From Shimia sagamensis (lineage in GTDB: Bacteria; Pseudomonadota; Alphaproteobacteria; Rhodobacterales; Rhodobacteraceae), in the NCBI RefSeq assembly GCF_900182745.1, contig NZ_FXTY01000004.1, positions 186,001-250,000 of the forward strand: a stretch of 64,000 nucleotides of DNA, read 5' to 3'. Positions 44,209-53,410 of the stretch are shown here, one piece after another (within the stretch, counting starts at the first letter, position 1; every line of letters begins with the position of its first letter). A program made the position numbers and the translations under genes. The notes beneath the pieces were generated by a model. The model searched no databases, was not told the DNA's origin, and was given only the letters and a program-made list of their open reading frames with translations.

Positions 44209-44670
44209 ATGCATGATGACATGGAAAAAACAGATAGCTTATACCGCCTGGTTTGGATGTCGCGCCCTTTGATGCAGGTTGCAGAACTTGCTGTGGAACA
44301 AGGGCTTGAGGGGAGCGGCCTGACAGTACGCATGCGCGCGGTGCTTGAAACCCTTCGTGAGCAGGGCGCGCTTCCGGTGCCGGAGATTGCGCGGCATTTG
44401 GAGATTCAACGGCAATACGTGCAGGTCATGGTCAATGAGACCTTGGCAGAAGGATTGACGGAGCAGCGCGCCAATCCACGTCATAAGAGATCGCCACTCC
44501 TGTCTCTGACAGCAAAAGGACAGGCCATGATTGATGAAGCGGTTCTGCGAGAGCGGCAATTGCTTGAGGCCATCGGAGATGAGTTTGGGGATCGAGAGGT
44601 CGAAACGGCGTTGGACGTGGTGATGCGCCTCACGGCGTGTTTGAAGGGTAAGACAGGTGTCGAATTATGA
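44209..44670 (+). CDS. MarR family transcriptional regulator
   Basis: 153 residues with the MarR winged-helix domain: recognition region ARHLEIQRQYVQVMVNETLAEGL and wing NPRHKRSPLLSLTAKG. Starts at 44209 (ATGCATGATGACATGG), with a second ATG four codons later; no clear ribosome site precedes either, so the message may be nearly leaderless. Its stop overlaps the start of the cysteine hydrolase gene (ATGA), which ties the regulator and the enzyme into one operon under the palindrome at 44185. Confidence 0.9.
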   Translation: MHDDMEKTDSLYRLVWMSRPLMQVAELAVEQGLEGSGLTVRMRAVLETLREQGALPVPEIARHLEIQRQYVQVMVNETLAEGLTEQRANPRHKRSPLLSLTAKGQAMIDEAVLRERQLLEAIGDEFGDREVETALDVVMRLTACLKGKTGVEL

Positions 44671-45287
44671 GTGTTGTGTATGTCGTTGGTGGTGTGATTG
44701 TGGCGGGGCTGCTGTGGCTTGTGACTGGAGTGGTACGGATTGGGGCGGTGAGCCGAGGCAAGGCGATTGAAACCCGTAGCGGCGAAGCCTTGTTGTTGAT
44801 TGACCTGCAATCGGTGTTCTGGGACGAGGGGCCTTACGCTGAGCCTGACAAACAAAAGGCTGCGGAGGTGATCCTTGATGAGGTCCAGCAGGCAAAAGCC
44901 AAGGGGCATCCGGTAGTGGCGTTGCGTCAGGAGTGGTCGTTGCCTGTGACCAAGGTGATTTCGTGGCTGACCATGAAGGGGCAGGGGATTGCGGGAACAC
45001 CTGGCACTGAAATCGCTGCGCCCTTTTTGGGACTGGCGGATCGGGAGGTGGTCAAGCGTGTTCAAGACGGGTTTGAAACCGGTGCTTTGGATGCATTGTT
45101 GGCGGAGCAGAACGTTGGTGCTCTTCGCATTGTAGGATTGGACCACAATTTTTGTGTGTTCAAGACTGCGTTGGCGGCCGCGCAGCGGGGGTATGGCGTG
45201 ACTGTTGTGAAAAACGGCACTCTGGCGGCGCACTCAATTGACAAGGCGCAGATGCAAATGAAAGAGCACGGGATTACACAACCCTAA
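44667..45287 (+). CDS. Isochorismatase-like cysteine hydrolase with N-terminal membrane anchor
   Basis: 206 residues. Residues 3-25 form a hydrophobic segment, unusual for this normally soluble family. The hydrolase core has the three catalytic positions: Asp in LLLIDLQSVF, Lys in REVVKRVQDGF and Cys in LDHNFCVFKTALAA. Family members hydrolyse isochorismate, nicotinamide or other amides; the substrate is unknown. With the N-terminus outside, the catalytic domain would be cytoplasmic; the reverse is also possible. It is translationally coupled to a MarR regulator. Confidence 0.88.
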   Translation: MSVVYVVGGVIVAGLLWLVTGVVRIGAVSRGKAIETRSGEALLLIDLQSVFWDEGPYAEPDKQKAAEVILDEVQQAKAKGHPVVALRQEWSLPVTKVISWLTMKGQGIAGTPGTEIAAPFLGLADREVVKRVQDGFETGALDALLAEQNVGALRIVGLDHNFCVFKTALAAAQRGYGVTVVKNGTLAAHSIDKAQMQMKEHGITQP

Positions 45288-45362
45288 CACCGGCCAGGCA
45301 ATGCAAGGTTTGGGCGCGGATGGCAAAACCACGCGCACATTTAACAATCGCAGCAAGGTGTT

Positions 45363-45391
45363 TTGACCCCGCCCAAGGGCCTCTATATAGA
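45363..45391 (+). promoter_or_regulatory. Sigma-70-type promoter of mrcA
   Basis: TTGACC (45363-45368) and TATAGA (45386-45391) are 17 bases apart, 36 bases before the start codon. The -10 box lies in a perfect 14-base palindrome, CCTCTATATAGAGG (45380-45393), that could be an operator. Confidence 0.6.
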
Positions 45392-45426
45392 GGGGCCTTA
45401 AGACGCGACTTCAGAAGGCCTCCAGC

Positions 45427-47979
45427 GTGATACGATTCATCCTTTCGTTCTTCGGTACCATTTTCACTTTTGTGACCATGGGCATTGCCGTTGTGGCGCT
45501 CTCTATTGGGGCGGTGTTCTGGATTTACGGCCAGGAGCTGCCCAGTCATGAGAGCCTGGCGCAGTACAAGCCGCCGACCATCAGCCGGATTTACTCGGGT
45601 GAGGGGCATATCATTGATGAATTTGCCAAAGAGCGCCGTCTGTTTGTGCCAGCGGATGAAATCCCGGATTTGGTGAAAGAGGCGTTTATTTCGGCGGAAG
45701 ACAAGAACTTCTACACCCACTCCGGCTATGACGCGCGAGGTATTGCGGCGGCGGCAGTGGAGGCGGTGCAGTCGCGTGGCTCCAACGTGCGCGGGGCGTC
45801 CACCATTACGCAACAGGTGATGAAGAACTTCCTGTTGTCCGGCGATCGGAAAATTGAGCGCAAAATCAAAGAGATCATCCTGGCGACGCGGGTGGAAGAC
45901 ACGCTGTCCAAAGATCAGATCCTTGAGCTGTATATGAACGAGATTTTCCTCGGGCAAAACTCTTACGGGGTCGCGGCGGCGGCACAGACGTATTTTAACA
46001 AGACGTTGGAAGAGTTGGCGCCACATGAGGCGGCAACCTTGGCGTCGATGCCCAAAGCGCCAGGTAAGTTTCATCCAGTGCGCAACAAAGAGCGCGTGAA
46101 GGCGCGGCGTGACTTTGTGCTCAAAGAGATGGCTGAGAACGGTGTGATCACGCAGGCCATTTATGAAAGCGAAAAAGAGTTGCCGCTGAAATCTGTTCAG
46201 AATGGCGACTATGAGAGCTATCGCACCACGCGGCCCCCACGAGATTACTTTACCGATGAAATCCGGCGTCAGTTGAGCCGTGACTTTGGCGAAGATGAGT
46301 TCTTCTCTGGCGGTATGGCGGTGCGCTCTACCGAAGATCCGGAAATGCAGGATGTGGCGGCAAAAGCGCTGCGTCGGGCGTTGGAAAAATATGACCGTTC
46401 GCGGGGCGTCTGGCGTGGCACGGGCGAAGTGCTGCCGGAAGAGGTTCTGGGGGATGAGGCGACTTGGCGCGAGGCGCTGGCCAATGTGTTGGTCCCACGG
46501 GATGTGGATCTTGAAGGCCAATGGCACCCGGCAGTGGTGCTGGAGGTTGGCAACAAAGACGTGCGTGTCGGCATCGAAGGCGTTGATGAGGACACGGACG
46601 GTCACTGGATTCCCGCCAAAGACGCGCAGTGGGCCCGTAAACGTCGCGAAGACGGTTCGCTGGCCAGTAAAGCCAAGGTGGCCGGGGATCTGGTCTCCAA
46701 AGGTGATGTGGTGCTGGTGCGGGCGATGACCAAGGACGACGATGGCAGCTTTATCCGCTGGACGTTGCGGCAGGTGCCGGAGGTGCAGGGCGGCTTTATG
46801 GCGATGGACGTGAACAACGGCCGTGTGATCGCCATGCAAGGTGGTTTCAGCTATCAGGACACGGTGTTTAACCGTGCGACACAGGCGAAACGTCAGCCAG
46901 GCTCAAGCTTTAAGCCGTTTGTGTATGCTTCGGCGCTGGACAGTGGCTATAGCCCTGCGACCATCGTGATTGACGCGCCAATTGAGATCAACACGCCTCA
47001 AGGTGTGTGGCGTCCGAAGAACTCGACCAACAAATTTTATGGCCCAACCCCGCTGCGGACCGGCATTGAAATGAGCCGGAACCTGATGACCATTCGTTTG
47101 GCACAGGAAGTTGGGATGGAAACCGTGGCACGCTATGCGGAGCGGTTTGGGGTCTACGACAACATGGGCGCGTTTCTGGCAAACTCGCTGGGTGCGGATG
47201 AAACCACGCTGTATCAGATGGTGGCGGCCTATGCGATGTTTGCCAATGGTGGCGAGCGTGTGGAGCCGACCTTGGTGGACCGCGTTCAGGACCGGTACGG
47301 TAAGACGATTTATCGCCACGATCAGCGCGCGTGCACGGATTGTCTGGACCCGTCTATTCCGGACAGCCGTGGGCCGCGGATTGTCACCAATCGTGAGCGG
47401 GTGATGGATGCGATCACCGCCTATCAGTTGACCTCGATGATGCAGGGCGTGGTTACGCGCGGCACAGCGAGCAGCCAGATCAAGCTGCCGGTGCCGGTGG
47501 CGGGCAAAACCGGGACCACCAACGAGGCCAAAGACGTGTGGTTTATTGGCTTTACCAGCAACATCGTCGCTGGCTGCTACATTGGTCATGACCGGCCCCG
47601 TCCTTTGGGCCGTGGCACCTATGGCGGTACAACGTGCGGGCCGGTGTTCCAAGAATTCATGGAAGAGGCGATCAAGAAATACGGTGGCGGGAAATTCCGC
47701 GTACCGCCGGGTGGCCACTTCATCAAAATCGACCGCTACACCGGTGCGCGGCTGGGCAATGATGCCAACGGGGCCACTGTGGTGGCGGAGTATTTCCGGG
47801 ATGGGGAAGAGCCAATTTTTGGGATCGCCTATGACGGTGGTTTTGCCATGGGCAGCAACCTGCCGCTTGTGGAAGAGGTGCAATCAGCTGGTCGTCAGGT
47901 GACCACATCCTCCGGCGGGACTGGGGTTGTGGGGCCAAAGGCGGACTTTGGAACCGTAAGTTCGGGTGGGTTGTACTAA
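45427..47979 (+). CDS. mrcA: Penicillin-binding protein 1A (bifunctional)
   Basis: Class A PBP that polymerises and cross-links peptidoglycan. 850 residues: membrane anchor (about 10-32), glycosyltransferase domain (about 55-235; EDKNFYTHSGYD with the catalytic glutamate and GASTITQQVMKNFLLS), an OB-like insert (about 340-430) and the transpeptidase with S in QPGSSFKPFVYAS, the S-x-N box SRN and KTGTTNEAKDVWF. The start is a GTG with AAGG eight bases upstream. A strong terminator follows. Confidence 0.97.
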   Translation: MIRFILSFFGTIFTFVTMGIAVVALSIGAVFWIYGQELPSHESLAQYKPPTISRIYSGEGHIIDEFAKERRLFVPADEIPDLVKEAFISAEDKNFYTHSGYDARGIAAAAVEAVQSRGSNVRGASTITQQVMKNFLLSGDRKIERKIKEIILATRVEDTLSKDQILELYMNEIFLGQNSYGVAAAAQTYFNKTLEELAPHEAATLASMPKAPGKFHPVRNKERVKARRDFVLKEMAENGVITQAIYESEKELPLKSVQNGDYESYRTTRPPRDYFTDEIRRQLSRDFGEDEFFSGGMAVRSTEDPEMQDVAAKALRRALEKYDRSRGVWRGTGEVLPEEVLGDEATWREALANVLVPRDVDLEGQWHPAVVLEVGNKDVRVGIEGVDEDTDGHWIPAKDAQWARKRREDGSLASKAKVAGDLVSKGDVVLVRAMTKDDDGSFIRWTLRQVPEVQGGFMAMDVNNGRVIAMQGGFSYQDTVFNRATQAKRQPGSSFKPFVYASALDSGYSPATIVIDAPIEINTPQGVWRPKNSTNKFYGPTPLRTGIEMSRNLMTIRLAQEVGMETVARYAERFGVYDNMGAFLANSLGADETTLYQMVAAYAMFANGGERVEPTLVDRVQDRYGKTIYRHDQRACTDCLDPSIPDSRGPRIVTNRERVMDAITAYQLTSMMQGVVTRGTASSQIKLPVPVAGKTGTTNEAKDVWFIGFTSNIVAGCYIGHDRPRPLGRGTYGGTTCGPVFQEFMEEAIKKYGGGKFRVPPGGHFIKIDRYTGARLGNDANGATVVAEYFRDGEEPIFGIAYDGGFAMGSNLPLVEEVQSAGRQVTTSSGGTGVVGPKADFGTVSSGGLY

Positions 47980-48011
47980 AAGCCGACATTTACATAATCT
48001 GAGAAGTTGGA

Positions 48012-48042
48012 ACGGAGGCCACTTGTGGTCTCCGTTTTTTTT
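48012..48042 (+). terminator. Intrinsic terminator after mrcA
   Basis: Stem of ten pairs (48012-48021 with 48026-48035, ACGGAG/CTCCGT at the base) followed by eight T. A very strong terminator. Confidence 0.9.
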
Positions 48043-48147
48043 GGATTGGACCTCGAGCGGGCGGCGAATTTGGGGACATTAACGCAGGGGAAAGACTTGG
48101 GTCTTATGAAAATGCGGGAACTATACAGCCTAGCAAGGACTCCTCCA

Positions 48148-48717
48148 ATGAAACGAACCACATTTGCGGTTTTGACCGCCCTAGCCGCGACACCAGTCGT
48201 TGCCAACGAATACGAGCCAGCAATGGCATCTTTCCTCGAAAACAGCATTCGTTCTTGGGCACATGATCCTTTGTTGGTCGCCGCCATCAAGGCGCAAAAC
48301 GAAACCACTGCCGGCTATGATCAAGCGACCATCGATCAGATGGACACCACTTGGCGTGCTGAAGTGGGCGCGGCTAGCACGCCAACCATCACCCCAGTAA
48401 TTGAGAACGCCGCGGCGGATTTCTTGCGCATGCAGGTAGAAAAGTCGGCTGGGCAGATCACCGAAGTTGTTATCATGGATTCGGTTGGTCTGAACGTTGC
48501 AGCCTCGGGTGTAAACTCCGACATGTGGCAAGGTGATGAAGCCAAATATCAGGACACGTATAGCGTTGGTCCGGATGCGTATCACTTCAGCGAAGTGGAA
48601 CTGGATGACTCGACTCGGACCTATCAAGTGCAGATATCTATGACCATTGTTGACCCTGATACGGGCGCAGGTATCGGCGCGCTGACGGTTGGTGTTGACG
48701 CTGAAACGCTGGAATAA
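48148..48717 (+). CDS. Periplasmic PDC/Cache-like sensor protein
   Basis: 189 residues: signal peptide (MKRTTFAVLTALAATPVVA) then a single PDC-like sensor domain. The ITEVVIMDSVGLNVAASG segment and the SDMWQGDEAKYQDTY segment are the two halves typical of such extracellular ligand-binding domains, here secreted on its own without membrane segments or signalling domain. AAGGA at 48135-48139 fixes the start. It is 48 bases before a chemoreceptor gene, so it may present a ligand to that receptor. Confidence 0.8.
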   Translation: MKRTTFAVLTALAATPVVANEYEPAMASFLENSIRSWAHDPLLVAAIKAQNETTAGYDQATIDQMDTTWRAEVGAASTPTITPVIENAAADFLRMQVEKSAGQITEVVIMDSVGLNVAASGVNSDMWQGDEAKYQDTYSVGPDAYHFSEVELDDSTRTYQVQISMTIVDPDTGAGIGALTVGVDAETLE

Positions 48718-48723
48718 ATTTAG

Positions 48724-48744
48724 GCGATCCCCTTGTGGGATCGC
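48724..48744 (+). terminator. Hairpin between the sensor protein and chemoreceptor genes
   Basis: GCGATCCC (48724-48731) pairs perfectly with GGGATCGC (48737-48744), then ATTCCTTTTT. The broken T run suggests partial termination, giving more periplasmic sensor than receptor. Confidence 0.65.
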
Positions 48745-48765
48745 ATTCCTTTTTGGGAGTAGATT

Positions 48766-50499
48766 ATGAGACTCTTTTCTCCGATTTTGGCGTTTTTTGA
48801 TAAGCTATCTGTGTTTCTGAAAGTGACTGTTTTGATTGTGGGGACGACATTGATCGTGGCCACAATGCTCACTGTGAAATCTCATCGGTTGGTCACGGAA
48901 TCCATTCAGAGCGGGTTGATGCAACTGGCTATGGAAGTGACTGGCTCGACCGCGGCAAATGCCAGTGGCGCGATACGATTTGCAGATACTGAGTCCGTGC
49001 AGGCTACTTTGGACACAGTGATTGAACGTGCAGAAGGACAAGCCGTCTACGCAGTTGCCTTGAATAAAGCAGGCGAAGCATTGGCGTTTTCCGGCACACA
49101 GGCTTCGGAGGTCCTCGCGGAAGCTGAATTATTGGGCAAACAGGCGCTGGAAAGCGGCGAGACGGTTCAGTCGGAAAGTGGTTACACCATTGCCGTACCT
49201 GCGCGCAGTGGCAAAGACGGTAGCAAGATTTCGGGCAGTGTAGCGATCATCTGGTCTCCGGATCAGGCATTGGCGCAAGCCAGAGAGGCCAATTTGCTCT
49301 CTATTGCCATCGCTGGCGCGGCATTCCTTGTGATGTGTACTTTATGTACTTGGGTCATCCGACGAGTTGTGTCCCTTCCACTGCAAGATGTCCGGCATGT
49401 GGTACGTGATATTGCTGACGGAAAGTATGACACGCCTGCAAAACACGTGGAACGCGGCGACGAGATTGGCGGGATTTCCCGTGCGGTTGATGGTCTAAAG
49501 GTGCAGCTTGCCGAAGCACATGAGGTGGAACAGGAACAGAAGCTGGCACAGCTGGAGCAGGACCGAGTGGTTGAAGCTCTGACCGCCGCGTTGCAGCGAC
49601 TGGCGGAAGGCGATTTGACTCATCCGATCAATCAGCAGTTTTCGCAAGGCTACGAACCACTGCGTGAGAACTACAACAACACGCTGGTGACGTTGGTTTC
49701 GATCATGGAAGCTGTCGTGGAAAACTCTCACCGCATTCGGAGCAGTTCCAAAGAGATTGGGGATTCCTCGACCTCTTTGGCGACCCGCACCGAAAGCCAA
49801 GCCTCCACGCTGGAGCAGACCGCCCATGCGATGGAAGAGTTGACCGCAAGTGTGAGTGCCGCTGCGGAAGGCGCCAAAGATGTAGAAACCATCGTCGCAG
49901 GCACCAAACAGACAGTGCTGGCCAGCGGTGAAGTGGTGAAACAGGCGGTGGATGCGATGTCGTTGATCCAGGCCTCGTCGGACAAAATCTCGCAGATTAT
50001 CTCGGTGATTGATGACATTTCGTTCCAGACCAACCTTCTGGCGTTGAATGCTGGTGTGGAAGCGGCGCGGGCCGGTGATGCCGGGCGTGGTTTTGCGGTT
50101 GTGGCCTCGGAAGTGCGGGCCTTGGCGCAGCGCTCGTCTGACTCGGCGTCTGAGATCAAAGAGCTGATCAACGAAAGTGCAACCCATGTGGACGAAGGCG
50201 TGACGCTTGTCGGCCGCACCGGGGACGAGCTGAATAAGATCATCAGCGGCGTTGCCACGGTATCTGAACGTGTGAGTGGCATTGCGGATGGCGCGGAACG
50301 TCAGGCCACCACCCTGACCGGCATCAACAAGGGTGTTGCTGAGTTGGATCGTGTGACCCAACAGAACGCAGCCATGGTGGAAGAGACCGCCGCGGCGAGC
50401 ACTGTGCTGCACAGTGATGCCAGTGAGTTGGCCTCTCAAGTGTCGGTGTTTAAGGTGACGTCAGACGATATCGGAAGCCAGGCTTCGCGGGCGGCCTAA
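48766..50499 (+). CDS. Methyl-accepting chemotaxis protein
   Basis: 577 residues: membrane segment (about 14-34), a periplasmic domain of about 140 residues, second membrane segment (about 178-199), HAMP domain (about 200-255), a second HAMP-like stretch (about 268-320; [15 protein letters not shown]) and the signalling domain (about 325-560) with hairpin tip [24 protein letters not shown] (in parts). No chemotaxis kinase or CheW gene is nearby. The preceding gene encodes a free periplasmic sensor domain. GGAG lies nine bases before the ATG. Confidence 0.94.
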   Translation: MRLFSPILAFFDKLSVFLKVTVLIVGTTLIVATMLTVKSHRLVTESIQSGLMQLAMEVTGSTAANASGAIRFADTESVQATLDTVIERAEGQAVYAVALNKAGEALAFSGTQASEVLAEAELLGKQALESGETVQSESGYTIAVPARSGKDGSKISGSVAIIWSPDQALAQAREANLLSIAIAGAAFLVMCTLCTWVIRRVVSLPLQDVRHVVRDIADGKYDTPAKHVERGDEIGGISRAVDGLKVQLAEAHEVEQEQKLAQLEQDRVVEALTAALQRLAEGDLTHPINQQFSQGYEPLRENYNNTLVTLVSIMEAVVENSHRIRSSSKEIGDSSTSLATRTESQASTLEQTAHAMEELTASVSAAAEGAKDVETIVAGTKQTVLASGEVVKQAVDAMSLIQASSDKISQIISVIDDISFQTNLLALNAGVEAARAGDAGRGFAVVASEVRALAQRSSDSASEIKELINESATHVDEGVTLVGRTGDELNKIISGVATVSERVSGIADGAERQATTLTGINKGVAELDRVTQQNAAMVEETAAASTVLHSDASELASQVSVFKVTSDDIGSQASRAA

Positions 50500-50533
50500 A
50501 CGACACCACCTCTGACCATCAATGTTATGTAAC

Positions 50534-50561
50534 GCACGGCCGGCAAAGCGCCTGGCCGTGC
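50534..50561 (+). terminator. Hairpin after the chemoreceptor gene
   Basis: GCACGGCC (50534-50541) pairs with GGCCGTGC (50554-50561). No T run follows, so intrinsic termination is uncertain. Confidence 0.45.
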
Positions 50562-50629
50562 GTCGTCTCTTGCGGGGCAGGCGGGGCTGCGCTATCACCC
50601 TGATCTGACCCCATGAAAGGCCATTTCCC

Positions 50630-51757
50630 ATGCGCGCAGAAGCACAGAACACTGTCACAGAGATCGAAAAATCCCTGACCCTGTTGCGCCAGCGTTTGGA
50701 TTGGGAAACTGCGCCGTATCGGCTCGAAGAGTTCAACGCGCGGGTGGAAGATCCCAATTTGTGGGATGATGCGGCAGCGGCGCAAAAGCTGATGCGGGAA
50801 CGTCAAACCTTGGTGGACGCGATGGAGGTTGTGACATCCATCGAGACCGACCTGTCCGACAACATCGAGCTGATTGAATTGGGCGAGATGGAAGAGGATG
50901 ACGAGGTGGTGGCCGAGGCCGAAGAGGCGCTGAAGGCGTTGGCGGTAAAATCGGCGGAGAAAGAGTTGGAAGCCTTGCTGGATGGTGAGGCGGATGGCAA
51001 CGACACCTTCCTTGAGATCAACTCCGGCGCCGGCGGCACAGAGAGCTGCGACTGGGCCAGCATGTTGGCGCGGATGTATGTGCGCTGGGCGGAGAAAAAA
51101 GGCTACAAGGTCGAGCTTCAGGCAGAAAGCGCGGGCGAAGAAGCGGGTATCAAGTCCGCAGCATATAAGATTTCCGGGCACAACGCCTATGGCTGGTTGA
51201 AGTCAGAAAGCGGCGTGCACCGATTGGTGCGGATTTCGCCATTTGACAGCGCTGCCAAGCGGCATACGTCGTTTACCTCGGTGAAGGTCTATCCGGTGGT
51301 GGATGACAACATTGAGATTGAAGTGAACCCCGCCGACATCCGGATTGATACCTATCGCTCCTCTGGTGCTGGTGGTCAGCACGTGAACACCACCGACTCC
51401 GCGGTGCGGATCACTCACCACCCGACCGGGATTGTGGTGACCAGTTCTGAGAAATCGCAGCACCAGAACCGGGATATCGCCATGAAAGCGCTGAAGTCGC
51501 GGTTGTATCAGATCGAGTTGGACAAGCGCTCGGCGCTGGTGAACGAGGTGCATGAAAACGCGGGGGACGCGGGTTGGGGCAACCAGATCCGCTCTTATGT
51601 GTTGCAGCCTTATCAGATGGTGAAAGACCTGCGCACCAGCTTTGAGACCAGCGACACCAAAGGGGTGCTTGACGGTGATCTGGACGGGTTGATGGCGGCC
51701 ACGCTGGCGATGGATGTGGCGGGCATGAGCCGCGCGGATGCGCAGTCTGAGGACTAA
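50630..51757 (+). CDS. prfB: Peptide chain release factor 2
   Basis: Recognises UAA and UGA stop codons. 375 residues with the SPF codon-recognition motif ([12 protein letters not shown]) and the catalytic GGQ loop ([17 protein letters not shown]). The N-terminal coiled-coil domain is complete. The gene is one continuous frame: the programmed +1 frameshift with in-frame TGA known from enteric prfB is absent. A structured repeat begins eight bases after the stop. Confidence 0.97.
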   Translation: MRAEAQNTVTEIEKSLTLLRQRLDWETAPYRLEEFNARVEDPNLWDDAAAAQKLMRERQTLVDAMEVVTSIETDLSDNIELIELGEMEEDDEVVAEAEEALKALAVKSAEKELEALLDGEADGNDTFLEINSGAGGTESCDWASMLARMYVRWAEKKGYKVELQAESAGEEAGIKSAAYKISGHNAYGWLKSESGVHRLVRISPFDSAAKRHTSFTSVKVYPVVDDNIEIEVNPADIRIDTYRSSGAGGQHVNTTDSAVRITHHPTGIVVTSSEKSQHQNRDIAMKALKSRLYQIELDKRSALVNEVHENAGDAGWGNQIRSYVLQPYQMVKDLRTSFETSDTKGVLDGDLDGLMAATLAMDVAGMSRADAQSED

Positions 51758-51764
51758 GAAAGTG

Positions 51765-51828
51765 GGGGGCTTTGCCCCCGTCCCATCACGGATGTGACAC
51801 CCCCAGGATATTTTGGGAATGAGAATGC
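51765..51828 (+). repeat. Structured 3'-end repeat, copy B
   Basis: Hairpin GGGGGC-TTT-GCCCCC (51765-51779), then a second hairpin with arms at 51780-51787 and 51791-51798 (one mismatch), then CCCCCAGGATATTTTGGG and GAATGAGAATGC. The 3' part is nearly identical to 41434-41493, while the second hairpin differs in sequence but keeps its pairing. It directly follows prfB and may act as its terminator. Confidence 0.75.
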
Positions 51829-51925
51829 GGAAGCGCTGCACCGAAAGGTGGGGCGCTTTTTGTTTGGTGGAAAGCTTGTGTGATTAACCTGTTCATGATC
51901 CTCTTTGGCGGAGGAGGAACACGGT

Positions 51926-53353
51926 ATGGCGGAATTTCTGGAGTGGGATGCGGGCAAACTTGCTGCGGCGTTGCGGGGTGGTGATCTGAGCGCGGAGGCG
52001 GTGATGGTGGCGACTTTGGCGCGGGTTGAGGCGCGCAATCCGGCGGTGAATGCAATTGTCGATCTGCGCGATTCTGAGGTGTTGATGGCAGAGGCACGGA
52101 CGGCCGATTTGGTGCCGGTTGACGCGCGGGGAGCCTTGCACGGGGTGCCGATTGCGGTGAAAGCACTCGCCGATGTGAAGGACATGCGCACAACACAGGG
52201 CAGCCCGTTATTTGCAAACGCGATTGCAGAGAGCGACAGTGCTTTTGTCGCGCGGATGCGGGATGCCGGAGCAATATTTATTGGGAAGACCAATGTGCCG
52301 GAGTTTGGGCTGGGGTCACACAGTTATAATCCGGTGCATGGGGTGACACTGAACCCCTATGACGCAAGCCGCACAGCGGGTGGCAGTTCCGGTGGAGCGG
52401 GGGCGGCGTTGGCGATGAACATGGTGGCGCTGGCCGATGGCAGCGACATGATGGGCAGTCTGCGCAATCCGGCGGGCTGGAACAACGTCTATGGGTTTCG
52501 GCCCAGTTGGGGCGTGGTGCCCAAAGAGGTCGGTGCGGAGAGTTTCTGGCAGCAGTTGTCTACTATTGGCCCAATGGGGCGCAGCCCACGCGATTGTGCG
52601 CTGCTGTTGTCGGTGATGGCGGAGGCCGAACCCCGTGTACCGTTTAATATGCCGGCGCAGGACTGGACCTTGCCGGAAGCCTGTTCTGTTGCTGGTACGC
52701 GGGTTGGCTGGCTTGGGGACTGGGGCGGAGCGATGCCGATGGAAGACGGGATTTTGCCGCTTTGCGAGGACGGGCTCGACGTGCTGCGAGAGGCTGGCGC
52801 TGTGGTGGAGGATGTGGCGCCGCCGTTTGATGCGGAAGTCATGTTCCAAAGTTGGAGTGACTTGCGGGCCTTTGCATTGGCCGGCGAGCTGGCGGTTCTT
52901 TTTGAGGATGAGACCAAACGGGCGCGCTTGAAGTCCGCGGCTCAGTGGGAAATCAAAAGGGGCATGCAGATGTCTGCGATGGAATTGCATCACGCCACGC
53001 GGGTGCGCTCCAATTGGTTTGCGACAGTGGCAAAGCTGTTTGAGGCCTATGAGGTTTTGGTGCTGCCGGTCGCGCAAGTGTTTCCGTTTCCAGCCGAGTG
53101 GGAGTGGCCCAAGGAAATTGCGGGTGTGGAGATGGACACCTATCACCGTTGGATGCAGGTGGTTGTGCCTGCGAGCCTTTTGGGGTTGCCTACAATCAGC
53201 GTGCCGGTTGGGTTTAACGCGGCGGGTTTGCCTATGGGGATGCAGATGATTGGGGCCAAGGGCACAGATGCGCGGGTCTTGGAGATTGCCGAGGCCTACC
53301 ATGCCGCGACCCAGTGGCCGCATAAACGCCCACCACACATTCCAAATGCTTGA
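51926..53353 (+). CDS. Amidase (amidase signature family)
   Basis: 475 residues with the Ser-cisSer-Lys triad: lysine in GVPIAVKALADV, the cis-serine and nucleophile region in TAGGSSGGAGAALAMNM and GSDMMGSLRNPAGWNN. The substrate may be a small amide or amino acid amide; it lacks the usual gatCAB neighbours, so it is unlikely to be GatA. GAGGAGG lies just before the ATG at 51926. Confidence 0.92.
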   Translation: MAEFLEWDAGKLAAALRGGDLSAEAVMVATLARVEARNPAVNAIVDLRDSEVLMAEARTADLVPVDARGALHGVPIAVKALADVKDMRTTQGSPLFANAIAESDSAFVARMRDAGAIFIGKTNVPEFGLGSHSYNPVHGVTLNPYDASRTAGGSSGGAGAALAMNMVALADGSDMMGSLRNPAGWNNVYGFRPSWGVVPKEVGAESFWQQLSTIGPMGRSPRDCALLLSVMAEAEPRVPFNMPAQDWTLPEACSVAGTRVGWLGDWGGAMPMEDGILPLCEDGLDVLREAGAVVEDVAPPFDAEVMFQSWSDLRAFALAGELAVLFEDETKRARLKSAAQWEIKRGMQMSAMELHHATRVRSNWFATVAKLFEAYEVLVLPVAQVFPFPAEWEWPKEIAGVEMDTYHRWMQVVVPASLLGLPTISVPVGFNAAGLPMGMQMIGAKGTDARVLEIAEAYHAATQWPHKRPPHIPNA

Positions 53354-53410
53354 TTTAAGACAGCAAACCGGCTTTGATCGCGGAAGAGCGAGCAGGCGCA
53401 GGGAGGCCAA

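Noticed and set aside
45274-46839. Long (521-codon) minus-strand ORF
   Set aside because: It lies opposite mrcA, whose domains are complete; its composition (His/Arg-rich) is typical of an antisense frame in GC-rich DNA.
50630-50720. Programmed frameshift in prfB
   Set aside because: The gene is a single open frame with no in-frame TGA or slippery CTT-TGA near the start.
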